From: Agelaius tricolor
Lineage: Eukaryota; Chordata; Aves; Passeriformes; Icteridae
Length of the DNA stretch: 64,000 nt
Direction: 5' to 3'
Assembly (NCBI GenBank): GCA_023055355.1
Contig: JALJCS010000018.1
Coordinates: 1,860,001 to 1,924,000 of the forward strand
Shown here: positions 24,150 through 33,544 of the stretch, one piece after another
How positions within the stretch are numbered: position 1 is the first letter of the stretch
Layout: the number at the start of each line of letters is the position of its first letter
Notes under the pieces: generated by a model
The model's database searches: none
The model's input: only the letters and a program-made list of their open reading frames with translations
Told to the model about the DNA's origin: nothing
Made by a program: the position numbers and the translations under genes

Positions 24150-24419
24150 GATCAGCCATTAACTCCTTTAATTGGGGCTGCCCCCGCCCGGAGCAGCGCC
24201 CGGTGAAACATTAGAGCCCGTGGTTACAGAGTAATTCCCCGCTCGCCGGAACGGAGTCCGCGCTGCTGCGGGCATGGCCGGGCCGCGCCTCGAGCGACAG
24301 CGGCGACATCGGTGACAAGCGACACCCGCAAGGCGCCCACCCCCGGCACGTGTCGGCTCCCGCTGGGGACGAAGTCGGCTCCGAAGGTCGCCGGGGCATT
24401 AAGCATTAACCACGCCGGG
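24150..24419 (-). other. MZB1: MZB1 3' UTR (limit inferred)
   Basis: Short stretch between the MZB1 stop codon and the SLC23A1 promoter. An ATTAAA on the minus strand (24172-24167) is the likely poly(A) signal. Only 419 bp separate the MZB1 stop from the SLC23A1 start codon. Confidence 0.5.
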
Positions 24420-25525
24420 CTACAGCTCGTTCTGCAGCGCCTTGCGGGGGTCCGGGCGCTCCTTGCGGCCGGCGCACGGTCCCTTGTCGCCGTGGCACAG
24501 CAGCTGCCGCAGCGCGGCCGGGCCCCGCCGGTGCGCGCCGTAAATCTGCGCCTCGCCGCGCTCGCCCACGTAGCCGTGGCACAGCTTGGAGAGCCTGCGA
24601 GGAGCCGCGGGGTCACCTGGAGGCGAGGGGACGGTGCCCGACCCCCCTGCACCGCCAAACCCCGACTCACCTGCCCGGCCACGGTCCCCCCGACACCAGC
24701 ACGCTCAGGGACTGCTGGCTCGGCAGCCCCGGCCCTGACAGCCGCTTCTCCCCGTCCAGCTCCAGCACCCCGTAACTGCGGGGAGAGGGGGTTGGAGGCA
24801 AAATGGTCGCTGGGGACACCCCGGGGCACTCTGATCCCTCGGGCACCGCCGTCCTCGGGGACATTCTGACCCCTGGGGACTCGCCTGTAGCTGGGATCAC
24901 CCTGATCCCAGGGACACCCCCATCCCAGGGACACCCTGCTCACCTCTCCCAGTCCTGTGAGCAGCTCCTCTCCAGCACCTCTATGTAGTCCGACTCCTTC
25001 AGAGTCTTCTTGCCCACCTTCCCTTCTGCCTTGCGCAGCTGCTCCTCAATCTGGGGTGAGAAAAGGCAGAATCGGGGCACTGAGGGTGGCAGCCTGTCCG
25101 TGACCCCGCTCCAGCGCGGGGCTGCGCTCTGCACCCCCTTCTGTGCGGCCCCAGCAGTTGAAGCACATCTGGGTCAGAGGGTCCATGAGGAGCCCCAAAA
25201 GGCTTTTTTAAGGTGCCGATGAGAATCTCCATCAGGGGCGTGCCCCAGAGGAGCAGCAGCATCTCCCCAGGCTAAAGCTTCCCCACAGGGGTTCTCACTG
25301 CCGCTTTTGGGGTGCCGTGTCCCCGGTCCCCACCTGGAAGGCGATGGCGTGGCAGGCGTCACAGCGCAGGGATTCGGGCATGTGGGGCGAGAGCCGCTCC
25401 TCGGGGCTGAGCTGGGGCGCGGGCACCGAGCGGGACACGGCTGCGGGGGGGTCCCCGCACGTGTCCTCGGCCCCTGTCCCCCCCAGCAGGCTCAGCACCA
25501 GCCACGCTGCCAGCGCCGCCCGCAT
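24420..25525 (-). CDS. MZB1: Marginal zone B and B1 cell-specific protein (pERp1)
   Basis: ER-resident co-chaperone of antibody-secreting B-lineage cells that helps GRP94 and immunoglobulin assembly (known of the family). Four coding exons: 25525-25334, 25050-24944, 24775-24671, 24594-24420, totalling 192 residues. A hydrophobic signal peptide (MRAALAAWLVLSLLGG) is followed by a saposin-like, Cys-rich fold: SLRCDACHAIAFQ (about 52-64), LERSCSQDWE (about 90-99), PSQQSLSVLVSGGPWPG, and LCHGYVGERGEAQIYGAHR with a later LLCHGDKGPCAG. The C-terminus is QNEL, a variant of the KDEL-type retrieval signal (REEL in human). All introns are GT-AG. It lies head-to-tail between PROB1 and SLC23A1, as in mammals. 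Confidence 0.95.
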
Positions 25526-25558
25526 CCTGCTCCGACAGCGCGGGGCGGAGGCGTGGGG

Positions 25559-25616
25559 TGGCTACAAACCCCCGGGGCGGGCTACAAACCCCCGGGGCGG
25601 GCTACAAACCCCCCGG
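25559..25616. repeat. Three 20-bp direct repeats upstream of the MZB1 start
   Basis: GCTACAAACCCCCGGGGCGG occurs at 25561 and 25581, and with a slightly changed end at 25601. It begins about 35 bp upstream of the MZB1 ATG, so it overlaps the probable core promoter or 5' UTR. On the MZB1 strand each unit is a GC box joined to GGGGGTTTGTAGC. Confidence 0.85.
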
Positions 25617-26125
25617 GACTGGCGAGCGGCCCCGAGGCGCGGCCAGCACACACCTGCATCCGGCTGGGGCGGCCCGTCCGACCCGGGCGTCGCGGCAGGA
25701 AGGGGGGGTGTGCAGGGGGTGCCCCCTCTCCGGGAGGTTTTTGCTGCAACTCAGTCCTGTAAAACTCAGCCTGATCCCTTCCCCTCAACCTCAGTCCTTC
25801 CTGGGATGGTGTGGACTTAGAGGGGCAGGGGCTGGGTGAGGATTTGGGGTTCAGAGCTGGGATTTGGGGTTAAGGACTGGGGTTTGAGGCTCATGGTTGT
25901 GGTTTGGCCTCATGGTTGTGGTTGTGGTTCATGGTTCTGGTTTGGCGCTCAGGGCTGGGGTTTGGGGTTTAGGGCTCACTGATGGCTGCAGAGTCCCCTC
26001 CTGCTCCTCGGCACTGGGATTTATCTGGTGGACACTCCAAGACAGACAAAAGGATTGCAGGTTCCAAGTGCCCCTCGCCTCCCTTTACAGACCACACAAG
26101 TACAGGATGAAGAAGCAGATTTAAA
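25617..26125. other. MZB1-PROB1 intergenic region with a degenerate GGGTTT-rich repeat
   Basis: The left half is GC-rich unique sequence. From about 25835 to 25980 a degenerate array of phrases such as GGGATTTGGGGTT, TGGTTGTGGTTT and GGGGTTTAGGGC appears, G/T-rich on the plus strand and telomere-like in look. No gene recognised. Confidence 0.6.
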
Positions 26126-26522
26126 GCTCTTTCAGCATTTTTATTACTATTTTGGGGTGTCTGTGCTGCAGCTGTGGTTGGGGGAGCTGGGGATGGCCAG
26201 GCCATCACCCCCTGTGCAAACCAGCCCGGGTCATCCTTGGGATGGGACTGGCAGGACAGGGGGAAGCGGGGCCTCTGTGGTCCCTTTGCTGGCCGGGGCC
26301 ACACCTCCATGTCCCCCTAGGGAGGGCTGCCAGCTGCAGACACCGAACACACCCTTTCTGTCCCCGTTTCCATGAGAAGCCAGGGAAGTCCAGCCAGTGC
26401 CCGCTACCCCTCGGCGCTCTGCCAGCTCAGCCGTGGGCAGGGAGGCTCTCCCGTGCCAGGGGTGATGCTGACTTTGGGCTAAGCCGGGCCAAGGGAAGGG
26501 ACATCCCGGCGGCTCCGTCCCG
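26126..26522 (-). other. PROB1: PROB1 3' UTR (limit inferred)
   Basis: Sequence below the PROB1 stop codon. AATAAA on the minus strand (26145-26140) is the likely poly(A) signal. Confidence 0.55.
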
Positions 26523-29500
26523 TCACATCCGGAGCAGCGATCCCTCGGGCGCGGCAGGGCTGGCGCGGGCCGGGGGCTGCTCGGGGCCGGGGCTGGCCCG
26601 CATGCCCGTGGGGATGTAGTACAGGCTCTCCAGGTAGCCGCAGTCGGGACCCCCGGCAGGGGACGACCCCTCGCCCTTGGGAGCGGAGCCGGGGCTCCCG
26701 GGGTTGTCGGCAGCCGGCAGCGAGGGGTGCGGCGGAGAGGGGGCGGAGGGCGGCGGTGCCGGGAGCCCCGGGAAGCCGCCGTAGGGTGCGTAGGATGGGC
26801 CGTAGACCCCCGGGGCCATGACCAGCGGGTTGAAAGGTGCCTGGTAGAGCCCGGTGTGTGATGCCACCGGTGGGACCAGCACCTCCAGGTACTGCCCGGT
26901 CTCGGGGTCGTAGAGCGTTTTCATCTGGGGCTGCCGCGGCGGCTCCATGTAGTAGCACTTCCCGCTGCTGGGATCCACGAGCATCCTCCGCTGGGCGGGC
27001 ACGGCGGCGGGGAAGGGCTTGGGGGGGCTTTGCCTGCTCCTCCCGCTCGGCGAGGGACCATCGCTCCTCCTGAGGAAAGGAGGAGCATCCTCCAGGTGGG
27101 GCTGGGCTGGGGGCTCCATAGCAGCCGAGCCCTCGGGGGGTCGGGGCAGGAGGGGCTCAGGGCTGGGCTTGCTCCAGGGCACTTCCCCACCAGGAAGGGC
27201 ATAGGCACCGGTTCCCAGCGGAGCGCTGGCAGGACTGGGGACAAAAGGGGATCCAAAGAAAGAGCCGGCCACGTTGGAGACTGATGGATGCCCAAGGGAA
27301 GTGGGGACTGGGTTGCTGACCAAGGGGGACCCAAAGGATGAGCTGCCTGGGTTGGGGACCAAAGGGGACCCAAAGGATGCACTGGATGGATTGGGGACCA
27401 AGGGGTTCCCAAAGGATGCACTGGATGGATTGGGGATCAAAGGGTTCCCAAAGGATGCACTGGATGGATTGGGGACCAAGGGGTTCCCAAAGGATGCACT
27501 GGATGGATTGGGGGCCGGTGGGGACCCAAAGGATGCACTGGATGGATTTGGGACCAAGGGGTTCCCAAAGGATGCACTGGATGGATTGGGGACCACGGGA
27601 TTCCCAAAGGATGCACTGGATGGATTTGGGACCAAGGGATTCCCAAAGGATGCACTGGATGGATTTGAGACCAAGGGATTCCCAAAGGATGTGCTGCACA
27701 GGTTGGGCACCAGAGGGGCCCCAAAAGACTTGTTGGAGTTGGAAACCAAGGGGGCCCCAAATGACGTACTGGCCAGGCTGGAGGCTGGTGGGAAGCCAAA
27801 GGATGAGCTGGTCATGTTGGTGACCATGGAGGTCCCAAAAGAGGCACTGGCTGGGTTGGGGGCTGAGGGAGCCCCAAAAGAGGCACTGGCCGGGATGGGG
27901 ACAAAGGGGGTCCCAAAGGATGCACTGCCTGGGTTGGGGACCGAGGACAGCTTTGGCATAAGCGTGGATTTGGGGGCTCTCTCGGGGATTGCCAAGTAGT
28001 TGGAGTTCTCTGCCGGGGCAGCGGGCGGGTAGGGCTCTGTAGCCGCCGGCCACAGCGGCGAGTGCTCCCAGGCCTCCCTGTGCTCCGGCAGCCGCCCAGG
28101 GGAGCCTTCGCCGCTGTCCCCGGCTCGGAGCGGGGCGGCGGGACCGGAGCCACCGGGCTGCTGCTGCCTCTGCTCGCCGGCCCCGGGCTCTGCCGCGCTC
28201 CTCGCCCCCGGCTCCGCCGGCCGCGGCCGAGCGCTGCTGCCGCCCGGGGCTCCGGCACGGGGGTCCCGGCTGTCCCCGCTGCGGGGCCGCTGCCCCAGCG
28301 ACTCCGGCCCTTCGGCAGCGGGGAGCGCTCCGCTGCCGCCCCGGCCGCGCACCTCCTTCCCCTCGGCGGGACTCGGCGGCGGCGGCGGCAGCAGAACGGT
28401 CTTCTCTGCCCGCAGCACCGCGCTGCTCTGGGCCGGGGAGCTCTCCCGGCCCGGCCGGCCCACCAGGACGTGCAGATGGGTCTCCACGTGCGGCACCCGC
28501 TCGGCCGCCGGGGCCCGCGGGGGCAGCCGGAGCTCGCTCCGCTCCCGGCGCGGGGGCGACGCCGGCGGCTCCTCCGGGGGTGCCGCTCCCCTCCGCGTGG
28601 CCTGGACCCTCGTGATGTTGATGGGGGAGCTGTGGGGGGGCTTGGCGGGGCTGCCCGGGGGCCTTGCGGGCCCCTCGGCGGGGGCTGCCGGCATCTCCTC
28701 CCCCGCCGGCTCCGGCGGCGGCTCCCGGCGGACCGAGGTGCAGTGGATGACCAGAGGGGTGGCTGGCGGCGGCTCCCCGCTGCTCGCCGGTGCCACGGTG
28801 CCGCGGGAGGCGCCGGCAGTCCCGAACTTGAGGCTGTAGCTGCTCTTCACCAGCTTGCGCACGTCCCGGGGCTGCGGGACGCGCCCCTTCCCCTTCTCCT
28901 GCGGCTTGGGGGGCGCGGCTGGCGGGGACCCCCGGGGTTCCGGGGGGGTGCCGGGGCTGGGCGGCCGGCGGGGCACTGCCGGTGGCTTCTCCGGCTGGCT
29001 CTGGGGCAGCGGCCTCGCCCCCTGCGCCCGGGAGGAGGCGAAGGGGCGGCGCGGCGGGGTGGCGGGGAGCGCCCGGCTCTCGGCCTTGAAGGGGAGGCTT
29101 TGGGAATGGATGGGGCCGATGGCTCGCTCCTTCAAGCTGGGCCACGGCCTCGGCGCCCTCGCAAACCGGGGGGCGACATCCAGCACCTTCCCCACCCCGG
29201 GCTGGGCTTCGAACAAGGCGCGGGCGCGCTGGTAGCAGATCCTCTCCGACGTGTGCTCCTCCGCGGCCGCGGGCAGCCAGCGGCCCTCCAGCACCTCCTG
29301 GTACTTCATCCTCTGGTTGAGCTCGTTGAACGTCTTCCTCAGGTTGCAGACGGTCTCCCTCGTCGCCTCGCTGAGCACCACGCCCTTGGTGGGATGGGTG
29401 GTGGTGGCGGTGCTCCCCGCGGCCGCCGTGGCCACCGGCATCCCGCCGCCCCGCAGGTCCTCGGCCGAGAAGCTGCAGTCCGAGCGGGACAGCGAGCTGG

Positions 29501-30695
29501 ACTTGCCCTCCAGACCATCCCCCAGCAGGTCGGTGCCGGCGGAGGACGGCCCCGAGGAGGTCGAGCTGCCCCGCAGCCCCTTCTGCTCCATCTTGATGCG
29601 CTGCTCGTACTGCATCTTCTTGGCCAGGACGTTTTTCACCAGGCACGAGGCCGCCCTGGTCCTGTCGGTGCCGGCCTCCAGGGACGCCGCCTTCATGAAC
29701 TGCTGGTAGTTGAACCTGAAGTCCTCGCCGACGGCTCTGCCCTTGCTGGGGGGCTCCTTCCTGGCAGGGGGCTGGGGCGCTGGGCCATCCCCCCGCGGGC
29801 CAAAGCCCGTCTCCTTCCTCTCCTTCCTCTTCAGCAGGATCTGGCGCTTGGGCACCGTCCTCTTCTTGCCGTGGCCCTTCCTGGCCTCGCCGTTCTCCAG
29901 CTCCACATCCACGCACTCGAACTGCTCCTTGCCCAGCAGCTCCCCGTCCACGCCGGCGGGGAAAGGCCATCCCACCCTGCCGTGCAGAGCTGTCGCCGCG
30001 CCCCGGGGCTCCCCGGCCCCCGCCGGCCACCGCCGCGGCCGCCCACCGTCCTCCGACAGCGAGTTGGAGAGGCTGGAGGAGGTGTGGGAGCTGCACATGT
30101 CGAGTCGAGCTCCGGGGAGCCCCGAGAGGCTGCGGAAAGCCCTGGCCGTCAGTGCCTGCACCTCGCCGTCCACCTCGTCCGAGTCGCTGGGAGCCGCGGC
30201 GAGCATCGCCCCGGGCTGCCGGGGCACGGCCGGCTCCCCGGCGGCGGCCGCGGCCGGCACAGGCTGCCGGTCCCCACCGAGGGGACCCATCCTGCCCCCC
30301 TGGCCCGGAGCTGGGCTATTCTTAGCCGCGCTGGACAGCTGAGCCCGCTGCGGGCGGGAGAGGGGGCCGGGCGGTGGGGGCGCGCCGGGGGCCCCCGCCG
30401 GAGCCCAGCGGGCCGGGACAGCCCGGCCGGGCGATCCCTCCTCGTCCAGGAACTCCAAGCAGTCCTTGAAGGTCTCCGTGCCGTCCGAGCACAGGGCGGA
30501 GTGGTAGGAGGACAAGGAGGAGCTCGACATGCTCTTGGTGAGGTCGTCGCGGGGCAGCCCCGGGAGGTGTCCGTCCTCCTCCTCTTCCTCCTCCGCGGAG
30601 CGCCGGCCGTCCCCAGCCGCGCGGGGACCCTCGCCCTGGGGGCCGGGCAGCTCGGCGGGGGACAGCAGCACCGGCTCCCTCTTCCCGCGGGGCAT
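26523..30695 (-). CDS. PROB1: Proline-rich basic protein 1, single coding exon
   Basis: Uncharacterised vertebrate protein. One unbroken 1390-codon frame; mammalian PROB1 is also encoded in one exon but is shorter (about 1000 residues). It is recognised by short conserved islands in a low-complexity Pro/Ser/Ala-rich background: QFECVDVELENGE...RTVPKRQILLK (about 257-288), RAPRPWPSLKERAI (about 511-524), RDVRKLVKSSY (about 609-619), and the C-terminal MLVDPSSGKCYYMEPPRQPQ plus LYDPETGQYLEVLVPP (about 1237-1275). Residues about 917-1165 form a 13-residue tandem array, (S)SASFGNPLVPNP. There are no membrane segments or signal peptide. An acidic poly-Glu run occurs near residue 35. Its position between MZB1 and DNAJC18 supports the call. 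Function unknown; long antisense open frames over it are by-products of base composition. Confidence 0.93.
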   Translation of the reverse strand: MPRGKREPVLLSPAELPGPQGEGPRAAGDGRRSAEEEEEEDGHLPGLPRDDLTKSMSSSSLSSYHSALCSDGTETFKDCLEFLDEEGSPGRAVPARWAPAGAPGAPPPPGPLSRPQRAQLSSAAKNSPAPGQGGRMGPLGGDRQPVPAAAAAGEPAVPRQPGAMLAAAPSDSDEVDGEVQALTARAFRSLSGLPGARLDMCSSHTSSSLSNSLSEDGGRPRRWPAGAGEPRGAATALHGRVGWPFPAGVDGELLGKEQFECVDVELENGEARKGHGKKRTVPKRQILLKRKERKETGFGPRGDGPAPQPPARKEPPSKGRAVGEDFRFNYQQFMKAASLEAGTDRTRAASCLVKNVLAKKMQYEQRIKMEQKGLRGSSTSSGPSSAGTDLLGDGLEGKSSSLSRSDCSFSAEDLRGGGMPVATAAAGSTATTTHPTKGVVLSEATRETVCNLRKTFNELNQRMKYQEVLEGRWLPAAAEEHTSERICYQRARALFEAQPGVGKVLDVAPRFARAPRPWPSLKERAIGPIHSQSLPFKAESRALPATPPRRPFASSRAQGARPLPQSQPEKPPAVPRRPPSPGTPPEPRGSPPAAPPKPQEKGKGRVPQPRDVRKLVKSSYSLKFGTAGASRGTVAPASSGEPPPATPLVIHCTSVRREPPPEPAGEEMPAAPAEGPARPPGSPAKPPHSSPINITRVQATRRGAAPPEEPPASPPRRERSELRLPPRAPAAERVPHVETHLHVLVGRPGRESSPAQSSAVLRAEKTVLLPPPPPSPAEGKEVRGRGGSGALPAAEGPESLGQRPRSGDSRDPRAGAPGGSSARPRPAEPGARSAAEPGAGEQRQQQPGGSGPAAPLRAGDSGEGSPGRLPEHREAWEHSPLWPAATEPYPPAAPAENSNYLAIPERAPKSTLMPKLSSVPNPGSASFGTPFVPIPASASFGAPSAPNPASASFGTSMVTNMTSSSFGFPPASSLASTSFGAPLVSNSNKSFGAPLVPNLCSTSFGNPLVSNPSSASFGNPLVPNPSSASFGNPVVPNPSSASFGNPLVPNPSSASFGSPPAPNPSSASFGNPLVPNPSSASFGNPLIPNPSSASFGNPLVPNPSSASFGSPLVPNPGSSSFGSPLVSNPVPTSLGHPSVSNVAGSFFGSPFVPSPASAPLGTGAYALPGGEVPWSKPSPEPLLPRPPEGSAAMEPPAQPHLEDAPPFLRRSDGPSPSGRSRQSPPKPFPAAVPAQRRMLVDPSSGKCYYMEPPRQPQMKTLYDPETGQYLEVLVPPVASHTGLYQAPFNPLVMAPGVYGPSYAPYGGFPGLPAPPPSAPSPPHPSLPAADNPGSPGSAPKGEGSSPAGGPDCGYLESLYYIPTGMRASPGPEQPPARASPAAPEGSLLRM
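27200..27950 (-). repeat. PROB1: 39-bp coding tandem repeat (FG-containing) in PROB1
   Basis: Nineteen successive units of about 39 bp coding for variants of SASFGNPLVPNPS. About 16 keep the Phe-Gly pair and three are degenerate (TSLG, SFFG, APLG). The central eight or so units (about 27330-27660) are nearly identical at DNA level, and the outer ones diverge, the usual pattern of an array that expands from the middle. Confidence 0.95.
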
Positions 30696-31923
30696 GGTGG
30701 CAGCGAGCAGCGCGGGGGCTTCGGCCGGTGCCGGGGAGCCCTGCTCGGGGCCGGGGCCGGGGCCGCTCTGCCGGGGCCGCTGGCTCGACCTTCTGCCTCC
30801 CTCGCCGTCCCGGCGGCTGGACCCGGCGGCGACTCAGAGCAAGCCCCGGATCACATGGACTCGGTCAGCGCCAGCCGGGGCAGCCGATGCCAAGCGCATT
30901 GCAGGGATGCCACCGCCGCCCCCAGCCTCGGGGACCTGCCGGGGGCCGCCGGCTCATCCCTGCCCCTCATCCCGCCCCGCTCTCCCCAGACCGCAGGACA
31001 GGTCCCAGGGCACCCCACACAGGTCCCAGGATACCCCATACAGCTCCTGGGTGTGACCCCATGGAACGGCTGGGCTGCCCCGGGCCGGGGGGACCTGCAG
31101 ACCCCTCTGGGGATGTCCCATCCGCGGTGCTGAGGGCACGGCAGGACCCCGAGCTGCAGCTCCATCCCCACCACGGCTCCCTTCCCGGTGCCATTGCCCA
31201 CCTCGCCACAGCAATGGTGTGTCCAGCTGGGCTTTCCCCTAAACACGCCCTGCCCCAAGCAGGAGCTCCCCCACAGCCAATCCAAGCGGCCAGGAGCAAA
31301 CTCAAGGCTTGGGATCAACCCGGGCATGGAGCAGCGCTGGGATTCACAGGAACTGACCAAAGGACTGCAACCATGTGTCGTTTTTGGGGACACCCCATGC
31401 CAGTGGTGGGGTGGCTGGGGTGACATGAGGATCTCTGCAGCTTGCCCACCCCAAGTGCTGCTGGTGCAGCCCAGTCCCAGCTTTTGGGGGAATTTTTGCC
31501 ATGAAACAGCAGCAGCAGGTGCTCCCCAGTGCTGCCAGTCCTGGAGCAACCCGATGCCCACGTCCTCTGGGTTCATGCAGGGACTAAAATTAAACCTTGG
31601 CAAGGAGGAGAGGAAAGCTTCCCGTAGAGCTGGGCTGGCACTTAACCCTTCCCTGCTGAGCTGGGCTGGGCTTGCAGGTGGCATTTGTGCCCACAGGGAC
31701 TGCAGGGGACCTGCCTTGGGCAGCGCTCACTGGTGCGGTGGCCTTGTGCAAGAAGGAGTGTGTATGTGGGATTTCAAACCCCCAAATCCCTTTCTTCATG
31801 GTCAGGCACAGGCACGGACTGCCAGGGTGGTGCTGGGGTTGCCATTCCTGGCCCTGCTTCTCCACAGGGCTCCAGGAGGTGTCTGGGGCCAGCCCACCTC
31901 CCACAGCTCCCACAGTGAGTGCC

Positions 31924-32152
31924 AGGGAGCACATGGACAGGGGATGGACAGGGGATGGACAGGGGATGGACAGTGGGGTGGACAGTGAGTGGACAGAGGA
32001 TGGACAGGGGATGGACACTGAGTGGTCAGAGGATGGACAGGGGGTGGACAGGGGATGGACAGTGAGTGGACAGGGGATGGACAGGGGATGGACAGGGGAT
32101 GGACAGTGGGGTGGACAGTGAGTGGACAGAGGATGGACAGTGGGGTGGACAG
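31924..32152. repeat. GGACAGGGGAT minisatellite
   Basis: About 20 tandem copies of an 11-13 bp unit, GGATGGACAGG with variants (GGACAGTGAGT, GGACAGTGGGGT). Any open frame through it is repetitive by construction. Confidence 0.95.
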
Positions 32153-32504
32153 CACAGCCGGGTGTCAGGTGCTGCTCTCCTGCCACCCTCGCAGCCTCCG
32201 GTTGTGTCACTTGTCACAGCTGTTGTCACTGTGACCATTGTGGTCTTAGCAGGACCTGGGTGTCACAGCAGCAGCAGCAGCAGCAAGGACTGTGCTGAGC
32301 ACTTTTGGAGTGAGGCAGGGGAAAGGCTGGGAGAGCTGGGGGTGCTCACCTGGACCAGAGAAGGATCCAGGGAGAGCTCAGAGCCCCTGCCAGGGCCTGA
32401 AGGGGCTCCAGGAGAGCTGGAGAGGGGACTGGGGACAAGGGATGGAGGGACAGGACACAGGGAATGGCTTCATACTGGTACAGGGCAGAATTAGGTGGGA
32501 TATT

Positions 32505-32715
32505 GGGAATTGTTCCCTGTGAGGGTGGGCAGGCCCTGGCACAGGGTGCCCAGAGCAGCTGTGGCTGCCCCTGGATCCCTGGCAGGCCAGGCTGGACATT
32601 GGGGCTTGGAGCACCTGGGACAGTGGAAGGTGTCCCTGCCATGGCAGGGGATGGAAGGGAGTGGCCTTTGAGGTTCTTTCCAACCCACACCAGGCTGTGA
32701 TTCTGGGATCCTGAG
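32505..32715 (+). mobile_element. CR1 LINE 3' fragment
   Basis: CR1 tail in sense orientation: GGGTGGGCAGGCCCTGGCAC, then CCCAGAGCAGCTGTGGCTGC, ending TTCTTTCCAACCC...GTGATTCTGGGA. Confidence 0.85.
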
Positions 32716-33544
32716 GATGCTGTGAGCAGCCCCTCTGGGGGTGCTGTGGGAGCAGCAGAACTGGCCGGGCGTTGCTGTCACTGCCCTGGCTGCAGCCCCA
32801 GGTTGCCACCAGCCCAGGGCACGCTGCACACCTGCACCTCCTCCTGCTGCTCCCGGGTTTGTCCCTCGGTGTGGAGGCCATGCAGAGACCCTTGGGCTCC
32901 TCCTGCCAGACGAAACCCAACCAGCACCTCCCAGCACCCAGAGCAGGCTGGGCTGTGCCTGTGGGGCACAAACATGTTACAGAACAGCGGGTGGACCCCG
33001 GCTGAGCCACACTTGCTAATTAAATGCTCATTTATGTTTAAGCCAGCGTGATACTGCCTGAAGCCTCACCACTGCATTTGCTTATTAACCTGGATTTCGT
33101 GCCAGCTCGGTGTGTGCTCACCTCAGTGCTGGCAAGCCTGGCACGAGCAGCGAGGAGGAGGAGGAGGAGGAGGAAGGCTGCTGGTAGCTGCTGAAAGCAG
33201 GATGTGCCTCTCCCACGCTGGAGCTACTTTTTGCAGCTCCGGAGGAGCAGGAAACACCGGCCCAGCTTGGCAGGGGCTTTCAGAGCCGCCTCCGTTCAGG
33301 AGGGACCGGGGCATCCGGGACACGGCAGCAGCCCCGGGAGCACTGGGACAGCCCCGAGCGCGGTGTGACAGGAGGGACCCACCGGCCCCTTGCCAGGCTG
33401 TCCCGGGGCGGCCCCGCTCTGCCGGGGCTGGGGCACAGGGGCGATGCCCGGGCAGGGCTGCGAGCCCAGAGCCGCGGGCCAGAGAGCGGGGCCGGGCTGG
33501 GACAGGCGGGGCAGGGGCGACCTGCGGCCACACGGCCCCGTGTC

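Noticed and set aside
27274..27999. Plus-strand frame with repeats such as GTKGFPKDALDGL
   Set aside because: Simply the reverse reading of the PROB1 39-bp array. A 39-bp unit keeps every frame open by construction.
27157..30096. 979-codon second minus-strand frame over PROB1
   Set aside because: Same base-composition effect. It overlaps PROB1 out of frame and carries none of the conserved islands.
28062..31133. 1023-codon plus-strand open frame antisense to PROB1
   Set aside because: It mirrors the GC-rich, stop-poor PROB1 coding sequence. It shows no domain, is Pro/Arg/Gly-rich as expected of a shadow frame, and the conserved islands belong to the minus strand.
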